Below, in pieces: positions 6,054 through 12,375 of a stretch of DNA of 12,749 nt. Made by a program: the position numbers and the translations under genes. Source of the stretch: JAPLYB01 sp964481435 (GTDB taxonomy: Archaea > Nanobdellota > Nanobdellia > Pacearchaeales > UBA284); the NCBI GenBank assembly GCA_964481435.1, contig CAYZTH010000024.1, positions 1-12,749 on the forward strand. Direction: 5' to 3'. The notes beneath the pieces were generated by a model that worked only from the letters and a program-made list of their open reading frames with translations, was not told where the DNA came from and did not search any database. Numbering within the stretch: position 1 is the first letter of the stretch; each line of letters starts with the position of its first letter.

Positions 6054-7433
6054 ATGAGTGCAAAAAGAAGAGTATACTCTCTAAACGGTCTTCCTCCAGA
6101 AGTTGTAGCAGTCGCTTTTGCAAAGACCTCAAGAAATCCCGAGCCCTTTGACCAGATTGCTGCTGAGTTGAATGCAGATAAATCTCGGCAGTTCCATGAA
6201 AAATGGGTAGTTGGATACGGCCATGGCTCTGTAATGGAACATGCAGTTCTCTCTCTTGCTCTTGAAAATGTTTCTGTTCTTTTCACAAAGGTTCTTGAGG
6301 ATAACAGATTAGCATCCTACACTGAAAAATCAACAAGATACCAAGTCTTTGATAAAGAACACTACTACAAACCAAAAGAAATAATGGACTCTGAACTTGG
6401 ACAATTATACGAAGAGACTTCTGATTTTCTAATTGACACTTACACGGCCTTAGTCCCAAAGATGACTGAATTCATAAAAAATAAATATCCTAAACAAGAG
6501 AATGAACTTGAACCGGTTTATAACACCCGAATAAAAAATAATGTCCTTGATAATCTAAGATACCTGCTCCCAACATCGATTCTAACAAACTTAGGCATGA
6601 CAATAAATTCAAGGAATCTCAGATGGGCCATAGTAAAGCTTCTCTCCAGCCCTATGCGAGAGATGAATGAAATCGGGCAAGAACTGAAAGACTGCGCCTC
6701 ACAAATAACTCCAACGCTATTAAAGCATGCTGAAGAAAACCCCTTTATGAAAGAAAATGCGGCAAAAATGGCCGAGATATCAAAAAAATATATCTCAGGA
6801 ATAAAATATGAAAAGACAAACGATGTCGAACTTGTTGAATACGATAAAGATGCTGAGAACAAAATACTCTGTTCTATACTCTATAAAAATACCAGCCTAC
6901 CCTACGAAGAAATCAAAAAGAAGATAATTAATCTGACAAAAGACGAAAGAGATGAGATTCTTAACAAATCCTTCGAAGGCTTAGGAAAATTTGATGTCCC
7001 TATCCGAGAGACCGAGATGACTAATTATGTTTTTGATATGCTAGTTGATTACGGCGCATTTAGAGACATCCAAAGACATAGGATATGCACCCAAATTAAT
7101 CCTGATTTTGATATATCATTTGGATACTCAATTCCGGCAGATATAACTGAAGCAGGCTTTGAGCCAGAATTTGTTAGATGCATGGAAAAAGCTAAATCTG
7201 CTTTTCTAAAAATAAAAGAAAAATTTCCCAAAGAAGCCCAATATATCATTCCTCTTGCATTCAGAAAAAGAGTCTTGATAAGCATGAACCTTAGGGAAGC
7301 TTTTCATTTTATACGATTAAGAACCGCACCACAAGGCCACACCGCCTATAGAAGAATAGCCCAGAAGATGTATGACCTAATCAATCAAGTCCATCCAACT
7401 CTAGGAAAAAATTTAGTGGTAAATAAATCCTAA
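6054..7433 (+). CDS. thyX: Double-length flavin-dependent thymidylate synthase ThyX
   Basis: ThyX makes dTMP from dUMP using methylene-tetrahydrofolate and reduced FAD. A usual subunit is about 220-250 residues; this protein has 459 and contains two ThyX-like halves. The first (about 15-225) has GHGSVMEH (56-63) and, where the signature RHRxxSxNExSxRY should be, DNRLASYTEKSTRY (83-96), so the ExSxRY part is kept and RHR is not. The second (about 265-450) has FRDIQRHR (336-343) with RHR intact and the following part degenerate, then NLREAFHFIRLR (412-423) and AYRRIAQKM (431-439), where the dUMP-binding arginine is expected. The equivalent place in the first half reads EIGQELK without that arginine. 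The halves are complementary and probably form one composite site. glyA follows 16 bases later, so they are probably co-transcribed. Confidence 0.88.
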   Translation: MSAKRRVYSLNGLPPEVVAVAFAKTSRNPEPFDQIAAELNADKSRQFHEKWVVGYGHGSVMEHAVLSLALENVSVLFTKVLEDNRLASYTEKSTRYQVFDKEHYYKPKEIMDSELGQLYEETSDFLIDTYTALVPKMTEFIKNKYPKQENELEPVYNTRIKNNVLDNLRYLLPTSILTNLGMTINSRNLRWAIVKLLSSPMREMNEIGQELKDCASQITPTLLKHAEENPFMKENAAKMAEISKKYISGIKYEKTNDVELVEYDKDAENKILCSILYKNTSLPYEEIKKKIINLTKDERDEILNKSFEGLGKFDVPIRETEMTNYVFDMLVDYGAFRDIQRHRICTQINPDFDISFGYSIPADITEAGFEPEFVRCMEKAKSAFLKIKEKFPKEAQYIIPLAFRKRVLISMNLREAFHFIRLRTAPQGHTAYRRIAQKMYDLINQVHPTLGKNLVVNKS

Positions 7434-7449
7434 TTAACTAATTTAAAAC

Positions 7450-8688
7450 ATGTTAAAAGACGCAGATAAAGAAATTTTTGATATCATCGAAAGAGAAAAA
7501 GAAAGACAACAGAGGGTCATTGAACTTATTCCTTCTGAAAATTTCACGAGCCTGGCGGTTATGGAAGCAATGGGTTCTGTCTTGACAAACAAATACTCTG
7601 AAGGCTATCCAAACAAGAGATACTACGGAGGAAATGAGTTCATAGACCAGGCAGAATCACTCGCTGTAAAAAGAGCAAAAGAACTTTTTAATGCCGAACA
7701 TGTAAATGTCCAACCCTACTCTGGAAGTCCTGCAAACATCGCAGTCTACTTCGCGCTCTTAAATCCAAAAGATAAAGTTCTTGGAATGAACCTAGCTCAC
7801 GGAGGCCACCTAACTCATGGACATCCAATAAATTTCTCAGGAAAAATATTCAATTTTGTCCAGTATGGTCTAGACCCTGAAACAGAACTCCTAGATTATG
7901 AGAAGATTCGAGAAATTGCCCTAAATGAGCGACCAAAGATGATTGTCTCAGGAGCTTCAGCCTATCCAAGAAAAATTGATTTCAAAAAATTTCAGGATAT
8001 CGCAGATGAAGTCGGGGCAGTCTCCTTCGCAGATATTTCCCATATCGCTGGACTAATCGTAGCCGGTGAACATACTAGCCCTTTTCCTTTTACAGATATC
8101 GTCACAACAACAACACATAAAACTCTTCGAGGCCCCAGGGGCGCGATGATCCTATGTAAAGAGAAATTTGCAAAAGACATTGATAGAGCAGTCTTTCCAG
8201 GGACCCAAGGAGGTCCGCATAACCACATAAATGCAGCAAAGGCAGTTGCATTCAAAGAAGCTTCAACACCTGAATTCAGAACATACATACAACAAGTTGT
8301 AAAAAATGCTAAAATCCTTGCAGAAGAACTAAAAAAATTCGGCTTCAGATTGATAACCGGGGGAACAGATAATCATCTTATCTTGATTGACATGACCTCT
8401 AAGAACATCACGGGAAAAGAAGCAGAAATCTTATTGGACAGCATCGGTATAACTACCAACAAGAACATGGTTCCTTTCGATAAAAGAAGTCCATTCGACC
8501 CATCGGGAATAAGGCTGGGAACACCAGCAATGACCACTCGGGGGATGAAAGAAAATGAAATGAAAATAATTGCCGAACTAATTAATAAAACAATTGAAAA
8601 CAAGAGTAATGAAGAAACTTTAAAGAGAATCAGATCTGAAGTCCTTAATTTAACATCTAAATTTCCGCTCTACCCTGAACTTGACTAG
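7450..8688 (+). CDS. glyA: Serine hydroxymethyltransferase
   Basis: GlyA converts serine and tetrahydrofolate to glycine and 5,10-methylene-tetrahydrofolate, the one-carbon donor ThyX needs. It is a cytosolic PLP enzyme. The 412 residues match the family length, with IPSENFTS (27-34), YSEGYPNKRYYGGNE (49-63), the PLP-stacking and base-binding DISHIAG (195-201), the Schiff-base lysine K224 in TTTTHKTLRGPRG (219-231), FPGTQGGPHNH (249-259) and GIRLGTPAMTTRGM near the end. All catalytic signatures are intact. The 16-base gap from thyX and shared strand indicate one transcript. Some archaeal enzymes use a pterin other than folate; the pairing with ThyX argues for folate here. Confidence 0.97.
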   Translation: MLKDADKEIFDIIEREKERQQRVIELIPSENFTSLAVMEAMGSVLTNKYSEGYPNKRYYGGNEFIDQAESLAVKRAKELFNAEHVNVQPYSGSPANIAVYFALLNPKDKVLGMNLAHGGHLTHGHPINFSGKIFNFVQYGLDPETELLDYEKIREIALNERPKMIVSGASAYPRKIDFKKFQDIADEVGAVSFADISHIAGLIVAGEHTSPFPFTDIVTTTTHKTLRGPRGAMILCKEKFAKDIDRAVFPGTQGGPHNHINAAKAVAFKEASTPEFRTYIQQVVKNAKILAEELKKFGFRLITGGTDNHLILIDMTSKNITGKEAEILLDSIGITTNKNMVPFDKRSPFDPSGIRLGTPAMTTRGMKENEMKIIAELINKTIENKSNEETLKRIRSEVLNLTSKFPLYPELD

Positions 8689-8707
8689 ATTTATGATTTA
8701 AATGAAA

Positions 8708-8737
8708 AAAGCGCATTAATACTAGATAAAGCGCATA
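8708..8737 (+). repeat. Intergenic dyad element, copy 1 (before tmk)
   Basis: The arms are GCGCATTA and TAAAGCGC around an 8-base centre ATACTAGA, with AAA on the left and TA on the right. GCGC pairs with GCGC and TTA with TAA across an A-A mismatch. The element can also be read as two direct copies of AAAGCGCAT starting 20 bases apart, two turns of DNA. It ends just before a TTAAATA box (8741-8747), the usual place for an archaeal activator site. Copy 2 (9511-9540) differs at three of 30 bases, all in the centre. Confidence 0.7.
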
Positions 8738-8740
8738 AAA

Positions 8741-8747
8741 TTAAATA
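8741..8747 (+). promoter_or_regulatory. TATA-like box for tmk
   Basis: TTAAATA is centred about 35 bases before the tmk ATG and directly follows dyad copy 1. It suggests tmk can be transcribed separately from thyX-glyA, despite the shared strand and 90-base gap. Confidence 0.4.
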
Positions 8748-8778
8748 GATTCATAACATATATCAACAATATTAAAAA

Positions 8779-9462
8779 ATGGAAAACAAAAGAGGAAAAT
8801 TCATAATAATTGAAGGAACCGATGGTTCTGGAAAGGGAACACAAACCGCCCTACTAGTCCAGGAATTAAAAGACCACGGCCACCAAGTCGAGACAATAGA
8901 TTTTCCCAGGCACGGTGATCCTTCATGCAAACTAGTTGATCTCTATCTCACTGGATTCTTTGGAGATCCTACAAAGATGGACCCTATGTTCATTTCATGC
9001 TTCTATGCAATGGACCGCTATCTCAATAAAGAAAAAATAGAAAAATGGCTTGCCGAAGGAAAAATTGTTATCGCAGACAGGTACACCACCTCAAACATAG
9101 GACATCAAGGTGCCAAAGTCAGTGATGAAAAAGAGAGAGAGAATCTTTTCAATTGGATCTATAATTTTGAATTCAAAGAAATGACTCTTCCAAAACCCGA
9201 TCTGGTCCTCTTTATTCATGTGCCTACTGAAATCGCTTTTGAATTAATAAAAAAGAAAAATCAAAGAGCCTATATACAAAACTCAAACCAGGATGGTCAT
9301 GAAAAAAACATTGAGCATCTCAAGGCAGCAGAGAGTGCTTATCTTCATGCTTCAAAATTCTTCGGCTGGAAAATAATAGAGTGCACTGAAAATTCAAAGC
9401 TACTACCGATAGAAGACATCCACTATAAAGTCTGGGAGACCGTGTCTAAAGAACTTAACTAA
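8779..9462 (+). CDS. tmk: Thymidylate kinase
   Basis: Tmk phosphorylates dTMP to dTDP, the step after ThyX. The 227 residues include the P-loop EGTDGSGKGTQ (12-22), the dTMP-contacting DFPR (41-44), FYAMDRY (75-81) and DRYTTSNIGHQGAK (100-113), where DRY is the family signature. The LID region falls near 155-175 (KKKNQRAYI). Length is slightly above the usual 200-215 residues, largely through a longer middle and lid. The product should be cytosolic. It lies 90 bases after glyA, with a dyad element and TATA-like box between, so it belongs to the thymidylate block but may be under its own control. Confidence 0.95.
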   Translation: MENKRGKFIIIEGTDGSGKGTQTALLVQELKDHGHQVETIDFPRHGDPSCKLVDLYLTGFFGDPTKMDPMFISCFYAMDRYLNKEKIEKWLAEGKIVIADRYTTSNIGHQGAKVSDEKERENLFNWIYNFEFKEMTLPKPDLVLFIHVPTEIAFELIKKKNQRAYIQNSNQDGHEKNIEHLKAAESAYLHASKFFGWKIIECTENSKLLPIEDIHYKVWETVSKELN

Positions 9463-9510
9463 GTAAACAAGTTAATTCGCTTCGCCCATAGCTCACATCT
9501 TAAAATAACA

Positions 9511-9540
9511 AAAGCGCATTAATGCTAAGTAAAGCGCATA
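9511..9540 (+). repeat. Intergenic dyad element, copy 2 (after tmk)
   Basis: Same arms as copy 1 (GCGCATTA and TAAAGCGC), with centre ATGCTAAG. GCATTAATGC inside it is also a perfect 10-base palindrome. It is followed by ATAATTTTTT (to 9546), so as plus-strand RNA it would be a hairpin plus U-run and could end the tmk message. It sits between the convergent ends of tmk and the unrecognised minus-strand gene. Confidence 0.7.
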
Positions 9541-9546
9541 ATTTTT
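9541..9546 (+). terminator. T-run after tmk
   Basis: A run of six T about 80 bases beyond the tmk stop, directly after dyad copy 2, is a plausible archaeal terminator for the thymidylate block. Confidence 0.4.
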
Positions 9547-9603
9547 TATCAGATATTGTAACCTATATAAAAAAATCAATACTAAAAATTCTCTCTGAAT
9601 TTT

Positions 9604-10005
9604 TTATTTCTTTATGCTGCAGGTTGCGACTTCATATTTTATGAAATCTTCTGTAAACTTGTCGAGATCCCATTTAGGAAAGTCCCTTGCATTAATCTGA
9701 AATGGATACAAAAACTTGCCTTGTTCGCCATACTCAAATCTCTTTGAATTTGCGGTTGCGACACACATCAAAGGGTCGTGCAATATCTCTATAGCAACCC
9801 CAGAAGGAGCTGTATTCGATAGTACAACGGCCGCATAGGTATGATCTCTGTCCATCCAAATCTCAACTTTAACCGGAACTGACTTATACAAAGGGAGCTT
9901 GCCTGAAATACTTATAAGTTCCTTAGCAACAAGATCCCTATACTTCGTCAAAAATCCTGCAAAAAAGTTCTCCAGTGCCTGTTCATCCAATTGAACTGTT
10001 ACCAT
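9604..10005 (-). CDS. Unrecognised 133-residue protein
   Basis: I do not recognise the family. The protein is soluble-looking, with no signal peptide or membrane segment. Residues 7-34 look helical (LDEQALENFFAGFLTKYRDL), 44-64 strand-like (VPVKVEIW, then YAAVVLSN), followed by a mixed stretch containing NSKRFEYGEQGKFLYPF and an acidic, probably helical segment (112-124). There are two cysteines (C81, C129) and no paired metal site. Composition is coding-like, and its ATG has a TATA-like box about 33 bases upstream. It is convergent with tmk and divergent from the homing endonuclease, so neighbours say little about its role. Helix-then-sheet order could fit a small alpha/beta regulatory or adaptor domain, but no function should be assigned. 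Confidence 0.75.
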   Translation of the reverse strand: MVTVQLDEQALENFFAGFLTKYRDLVAKELISISGKLPLYKSVPVKVEIWMDRDHTYAAVVLSNTAPSGVAIEILHDPLMCVATANSKRFEYGEQGKFLYPFQINARDFPKWDLDKFTEDFIKYEVATCSIKK

Positions 10006-10031
10006 CTTTTTTAAATTTTCAAATTTTATCT

Positions 10032-10043
10032 CTTTTTTATTTA
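10032..10043 (-). promoter_or_regulatory. TATA-like box for the 133-residue protein gene
   Basis: TTAAATAAAAAA on the minus strand is centred about 33 bases before the ATG at 10005. Confidence 0.4.
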
Positions 10044-10125
10044 AGATTAATTTAATTCTTCGAATGCTGTCTTTTTAAAGTTTTAGATGCAAAAATAGAT
10101 AAAACTTTAACTTGTCCAACAATGG

Positions 10126-10139
10126 TAAAGCGTATTAAT
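10126..10139 (+). repeat. Half-copy of the dyad element before the homing endonuclease
   Basis: TAAAGCGTATTAAT matches one half of the intergenic dyad (TAAAGCGCATTAAT) at 13 of 14 bases. No second half follows 20 bases later. It lies seven bases before the TATA-like box of the next gene. Confidence 0.4.
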
Positions 10140-10146
10140 AGAAAGA

Positions 10147-10156
10147 TTTAAATATA
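10147..10156 (+). promoter_or_regulatory. TATA box for the homing endonuclease
   Basis: TTTAAATATA is centred about 24 bases before the ATG at 10175, implying a leaderless or nearly leaderless message. Confidence 0.5.
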
Positions 10157-10174
10157 CAAATCTCTTATAAAATA

Positions 10175-10849
10175 ATGGAGTTATCAGATAGAAATAGGAA
10201 AGTCGCAATATCCCGATGGAAAAAGGTTATGGCCAAAGAAAAGGCTAATATCTCTTCAGATAAAAAAACAACTAACCTCAAATCAGCTATTTGTGGTTTT
10301 TTGGCAGGCGATGGTAGTGTTCAGGCGAGGGATATGGGAAACTATGTCAAGTATCAAATTGATTTCTTTCCAGATGACAAGGTAATGCTGGAGGAATATA
10401 TGAAGAATATGAAGAAGGTTTATAATAAAACGCCCAGGATTAAAAATTTCGGTAGGATGTATACTGTACGAATCAGCTCAAAAACAATCGGCGAGGATCT
10501 TTTAAAAGAAGCAAAATTTGGTCTAAAAAAATGGGAACTCCCAAATACCCTATTATCCAACATAAAGAATAAAAGAGCCTGGTTAAAAGCTTTTTTTTCA
10601 GCAGAAGGTTATATCAACCAAAAATCAATAAAAGTTCAAACAGTAAATGAAAAAGGTATGCATCAGGTATCAACATTACTCGAGGAATTCTCTATACCAC
10701 ATAAAGTCTACAGTTATCTCCCAAAAAACAAAGCCCATTCTAAAGTACACATTATTATGATAGTTAAAAAAGAAGGGCGAAAACAATTTTATAAGAAAAT
10801 TGGATTTTGGCATTCTAAAAAAATGGAAATACTTAAAAGGTCTGTTTAG
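10175..10849 (+). CDS. Free-standing LAGLIDADG homing endonuclease
   Basis: This 224-residue protein has two LAGLIDADG motifs about 100 residues apart, as in single-chain double-motif homing endonucleases: ICGFLAGDGSV (39-49) with acidic D46, and WLKAFFSAEGYI (136-147) with acidic E144. Both catalytic acids are present, so it may be active. Such enzymes cut long DNA sites and spread the intron or intein that carries them. This one is not inside an intron, intein or other gene. A basic 35-residue extension precedes the first motif. The gene ends 13 bases before tRNA-Ser and contains that tRNA's probable TATA box. LAGLIDADG proteins can also act as RNA maturases, which cannot be excluded. Confidence 0.88.
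   Translation: MELSDRNRKVAISRWKKVMAKEKANISSDKKTTNLKSAICGFLAGDGSVQARDMGNYVKYQIDFFPDDKVMLEEYMKNMKKVYNKTPRIKNFGRMYTVRISSKTIGEDLLKEAKFGLKKWELPNTLLSNIKNKRAWLKAFFSAEGYINQKSIKVQTVNEKGMHQVSTLLEEFSIPHKVYSYLPKNKAHSKVHIIMIVKKEGRKQFYKKIGFWHSKKMEILKRSV
10832..10839 (+). promoter_or_regulatory. TATA-like box for tRNA-Ser, inside the endonuclease gene
   Basis: CTTAAAAG is centred 27 bases before the first tRNA base, within the last codons of the homing endonuclease. Confidence 0.45.
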
Positions 10850-10862
10850 GATTAATACTTAT

Positions 10863-10956
10863 GCCGCGGTCACGTAACGGTATCGTAAAGGCCTGGAATC
10901 AAAGACCATAAAGCCTTGCCCGAAAGGGCATCGGGGTTCGACTCCCTGCCGCGGCG
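10863..10956 (+). tRNA. tRNA-Ser (GGA anticodon) with a 13-base intron
   Basis: The acceptor GCCGCGG pairs perfectly with CCGCGGC and the discriminator is G, as in archaeal Ser tRNAs. The D-stem is ACG with CGT plus a T-T mismatch. The anticodon stem AAGGC pairs with GCCTT, and the loop reads CT-GGA-A, intron, A. A long variable arm (GCCC-GAAA-GGGC) marks a type II tRNA, and the T-stem CGGGG pairs with CCCTG around TTCGACT. The mature length is 81 bases, with no encoded CCA. It reads UCC/UCU. Confidence 0.88.
10899..10911 (+). other. 13-base tRNA-Ser intron at position 37/38
   Basis: Removing these 13 bases restores a seven-base anticodon loop. TGG (33-35) can pair with CCA inside the intron, leaving AAA on the 3' side as in the tRNA-Arg intron. 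The helix is only three pairs and the loop is tiny, so this is a minimal bulge-helix-loop. Confidence 0.75.
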
Positions 10957-10973
10957 TCTCCTTGATAACAAAC

Positions 10974-11019
10974 TTTTTATAGGACTCTACTCCTGCTAAT
11001 CATGAGGTGATAGGCCTCA
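10974..11019 (+). promoter_or_regulatory. TATA-like box and leader hairpin of the HD gene
   Basis: TTTTTATAG (10974-10982) is the likely TATA box, putting the start near 11004. TGAGG (11003-11007) and CCTCA (11015-11019) form a five-pair hairpin with a seven-base loop. GAGGTGAT (11004-11011) resembles a strong Shine-Dalgarno sequence but lies 29 bases from the ATG and is partly inside the hairpin. Confidence 0.35.
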
Positions 11020-11040
11020 GACCTAATTCTGGGAATCAAG

Positions 11041-12375
11041 ATGCCAAAACGAAGGTTTCCAATAAAGTTAGAAGAAATTTATATTTGCCCAAGTTACGAC
11101 ACTCTTGCGTTTGCTAAACTAATGGAAAAATTAGATGACCCCTTGCCAGTTCCCCTATGCGGCATTGTTATAGACTATCCTGGAAGTTTATATCAAAAAT
11201 CAGATAGGGTGTCGGCAGTCTCTCGTTTAAGAGATATACATCAATTAGGTATCGCCGACAGACAAGCCAACCACTCGAGTGCATGCGGCACACGCTACTC
11301 TCATTCCCTCCTTGTTGCCGCCAAGATGGACCTTAAAGCGCAACAATTAGGCTTGAACCGAACAGAAGCCGTACTTTCAGGAATGCACCATGATATAGCT
11401 TCAACTCCTTTTTCAGATTCTGTAGCCAAAGCTCTTGAATTAAATGATGAAGAATATTTTCTCAGTGTTTTAAATCGTTGCCCAGAAGCACTCGAACTTC
11501 TTGAAAGTGAGAAATTTTCAATAAAAACACTTTGCAAAATGGTTAATGGCCAGGATAAATCCCCTCTTGGGCAACTTCTCAGCAGCAAAGGTTCAATTGA
11601 CATTGATAGATGGAGTTATGTAGTAGCTGATGCGCTAAATGTTGGCCAAGCTTATCTAGTCCAAGGAGACCCCTTTGGATCAGAAAATCAAAGATTAGTT
11701 TCCCATGAAGGAATACCCTACAGACATAGAGGCATTAGGGGCATGGCAAACTTATTTGGAAGGATTTTAGAAAAAATAAAAGAAGTGGACCCGTTTGAAG
11801 CAGCCCGAGTCTACAAAGACCAAGTAGTTTTTGAGGATATAGGAGCTGTGACTAAATTTTTAGAAGCAAGAGTTTGCATGTTTACAAAAGAATATGCAAA
11901 TGGGCACCTTCGTGCAAGAGAAGCTTTTTTTGGAGAATTACTCGGGCGGATGAGAGAAGTTAGAGTGATAAATGATTCAGAAATGTTCTCCATGTCCGAA
12001 GCAGAACTAGAAAGAAGATGCAATGTTTATGACGCAGAAAGTTCAAGAAAGATTTTTGATAGAGGCACTGCATTTTCTCGATATGGTTTATTTGATTACA
12101 AAACAGACGAAACTGCCCTCAGAAAGTTTTTGTCAAGAAGAGTAGAAACTGAGTTTCTGATTAAAAGCGATAAACCAATCAACCCTGCTCTTGAAACACC
12201 GATATATGATTCTGGGACTGTTACTCCCTATCAAATTCTAAGACCAGAACACGCCAAACATATAAGAAGAGAATTAAAAAAATTCAAGGCTCTTGCGGTT
12301 TATGGGCCTGAAGGTAATCAAGACCTAGAAGCAGCAACCCAAAAAGCAAAAACTAGATTTAAATCGTATGAATAA
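11041..12375 (+). CDS. HD-domain phosphohydrolase of the dNTPase/SAMHD1 type
   Basis: The 444 residues show the HD arrangement of dNTP triphosphohydrolases. SRLRDIHQLG (61-70) resembles the RLRxIxQLG segment before the domain. TRYSHSLLVAAKMD (84-97) supplies H88, MHHDIASTPFSD (115-126) supplies H117 and D118, and SIDIDRWSYVVADAL (185-199) closely resembles SAMHD1 'IDVDKWDYFARD', with D189 as the last metal ligand. The C-terminal half (about 220-444) is not recognised. The likely reaction is removal of triphosphate from dNTPs or a related nucleotide, but family members vary in substrate. A role in dNTP-pool control would suit the thymidylate genes upstream; defence against phage is another known role for this family. 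ATG at 11041 is chosen because no other start lies between it and the predicted transcript start. Confidence 0.78.
   Translation: MPKRRFPIKLEEIYICPSYDTLAFAKLMEKLDDPLPVPLCGIVIDYPGSLYQKSDRVSAVSRLRDIHQLGIADRQANHSSACGTRYSHSLLVAAKMDLKAQQLGLNRTEAVLSGMHHDIASTPFSDSVAKALELNDEEYFLSVLNRCPEALELLESEKFSIKTLCKMVNGQDKSPLGQLLSSKGSIDIDRWSYVVADALNVGQAYLVQGDPFGSENQRLVSHEGIPYRHRGIRGMANLFGRILEKIKEVDPFEAARVYKDQVVFEDIGAVTKFLEARVCMFTKEYANGHLRAREAFFGELLGRMREVRVINDSEMFSMSEAELERRCNVYDAESSRKIFDRGTAFSRYGLFDYKTDETALRKFLSRRVETEFLIKSDKPINPALETPIYDSGTVTPYQILRPEHAKHIRRELKKFKALAVYGPEGNQDLEAATQKAKTRFKSYE

Noticed and set aside
7434..7449. A separate glyA promoter (TTTAAAA before the ATG)
   Set aside because: It is only a few bases from the start codon, so transcription would begin inside the gene; the 16-base gap indicates co-transcription.
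7992..8288. A 98-codon minus-strand reading frame
   Set aside because: It lies opposite the conserved PLP region of glyA and matches nothing by itself.
8708..9540. A CRISPR array from the repeated 30-bp element
   Set aside because: There are only two copies separated by a whole gene, with no regular spacers and no cas genes.
10175..10849. The LAGLIDADG protein as an intein or intron-encoded gene
   Set aside because: It has its own ATG and promoter, no splicing-domain residues, and no split host gene flanks it.
10863..10956. Reading this tRNA as tRNA-Leu without an intron
   Set aside because: A 20-base anticodon loop is impossible; removing 13 bases gives a normal loop with GGA, and discriminator G fits Ser, not Leu.
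11000..11040. A box C/D guide RNA before the HD gene
   Set aside because: GTGATAG is a poor C box and no paired D box is seen; a leader hairpin explains it better.
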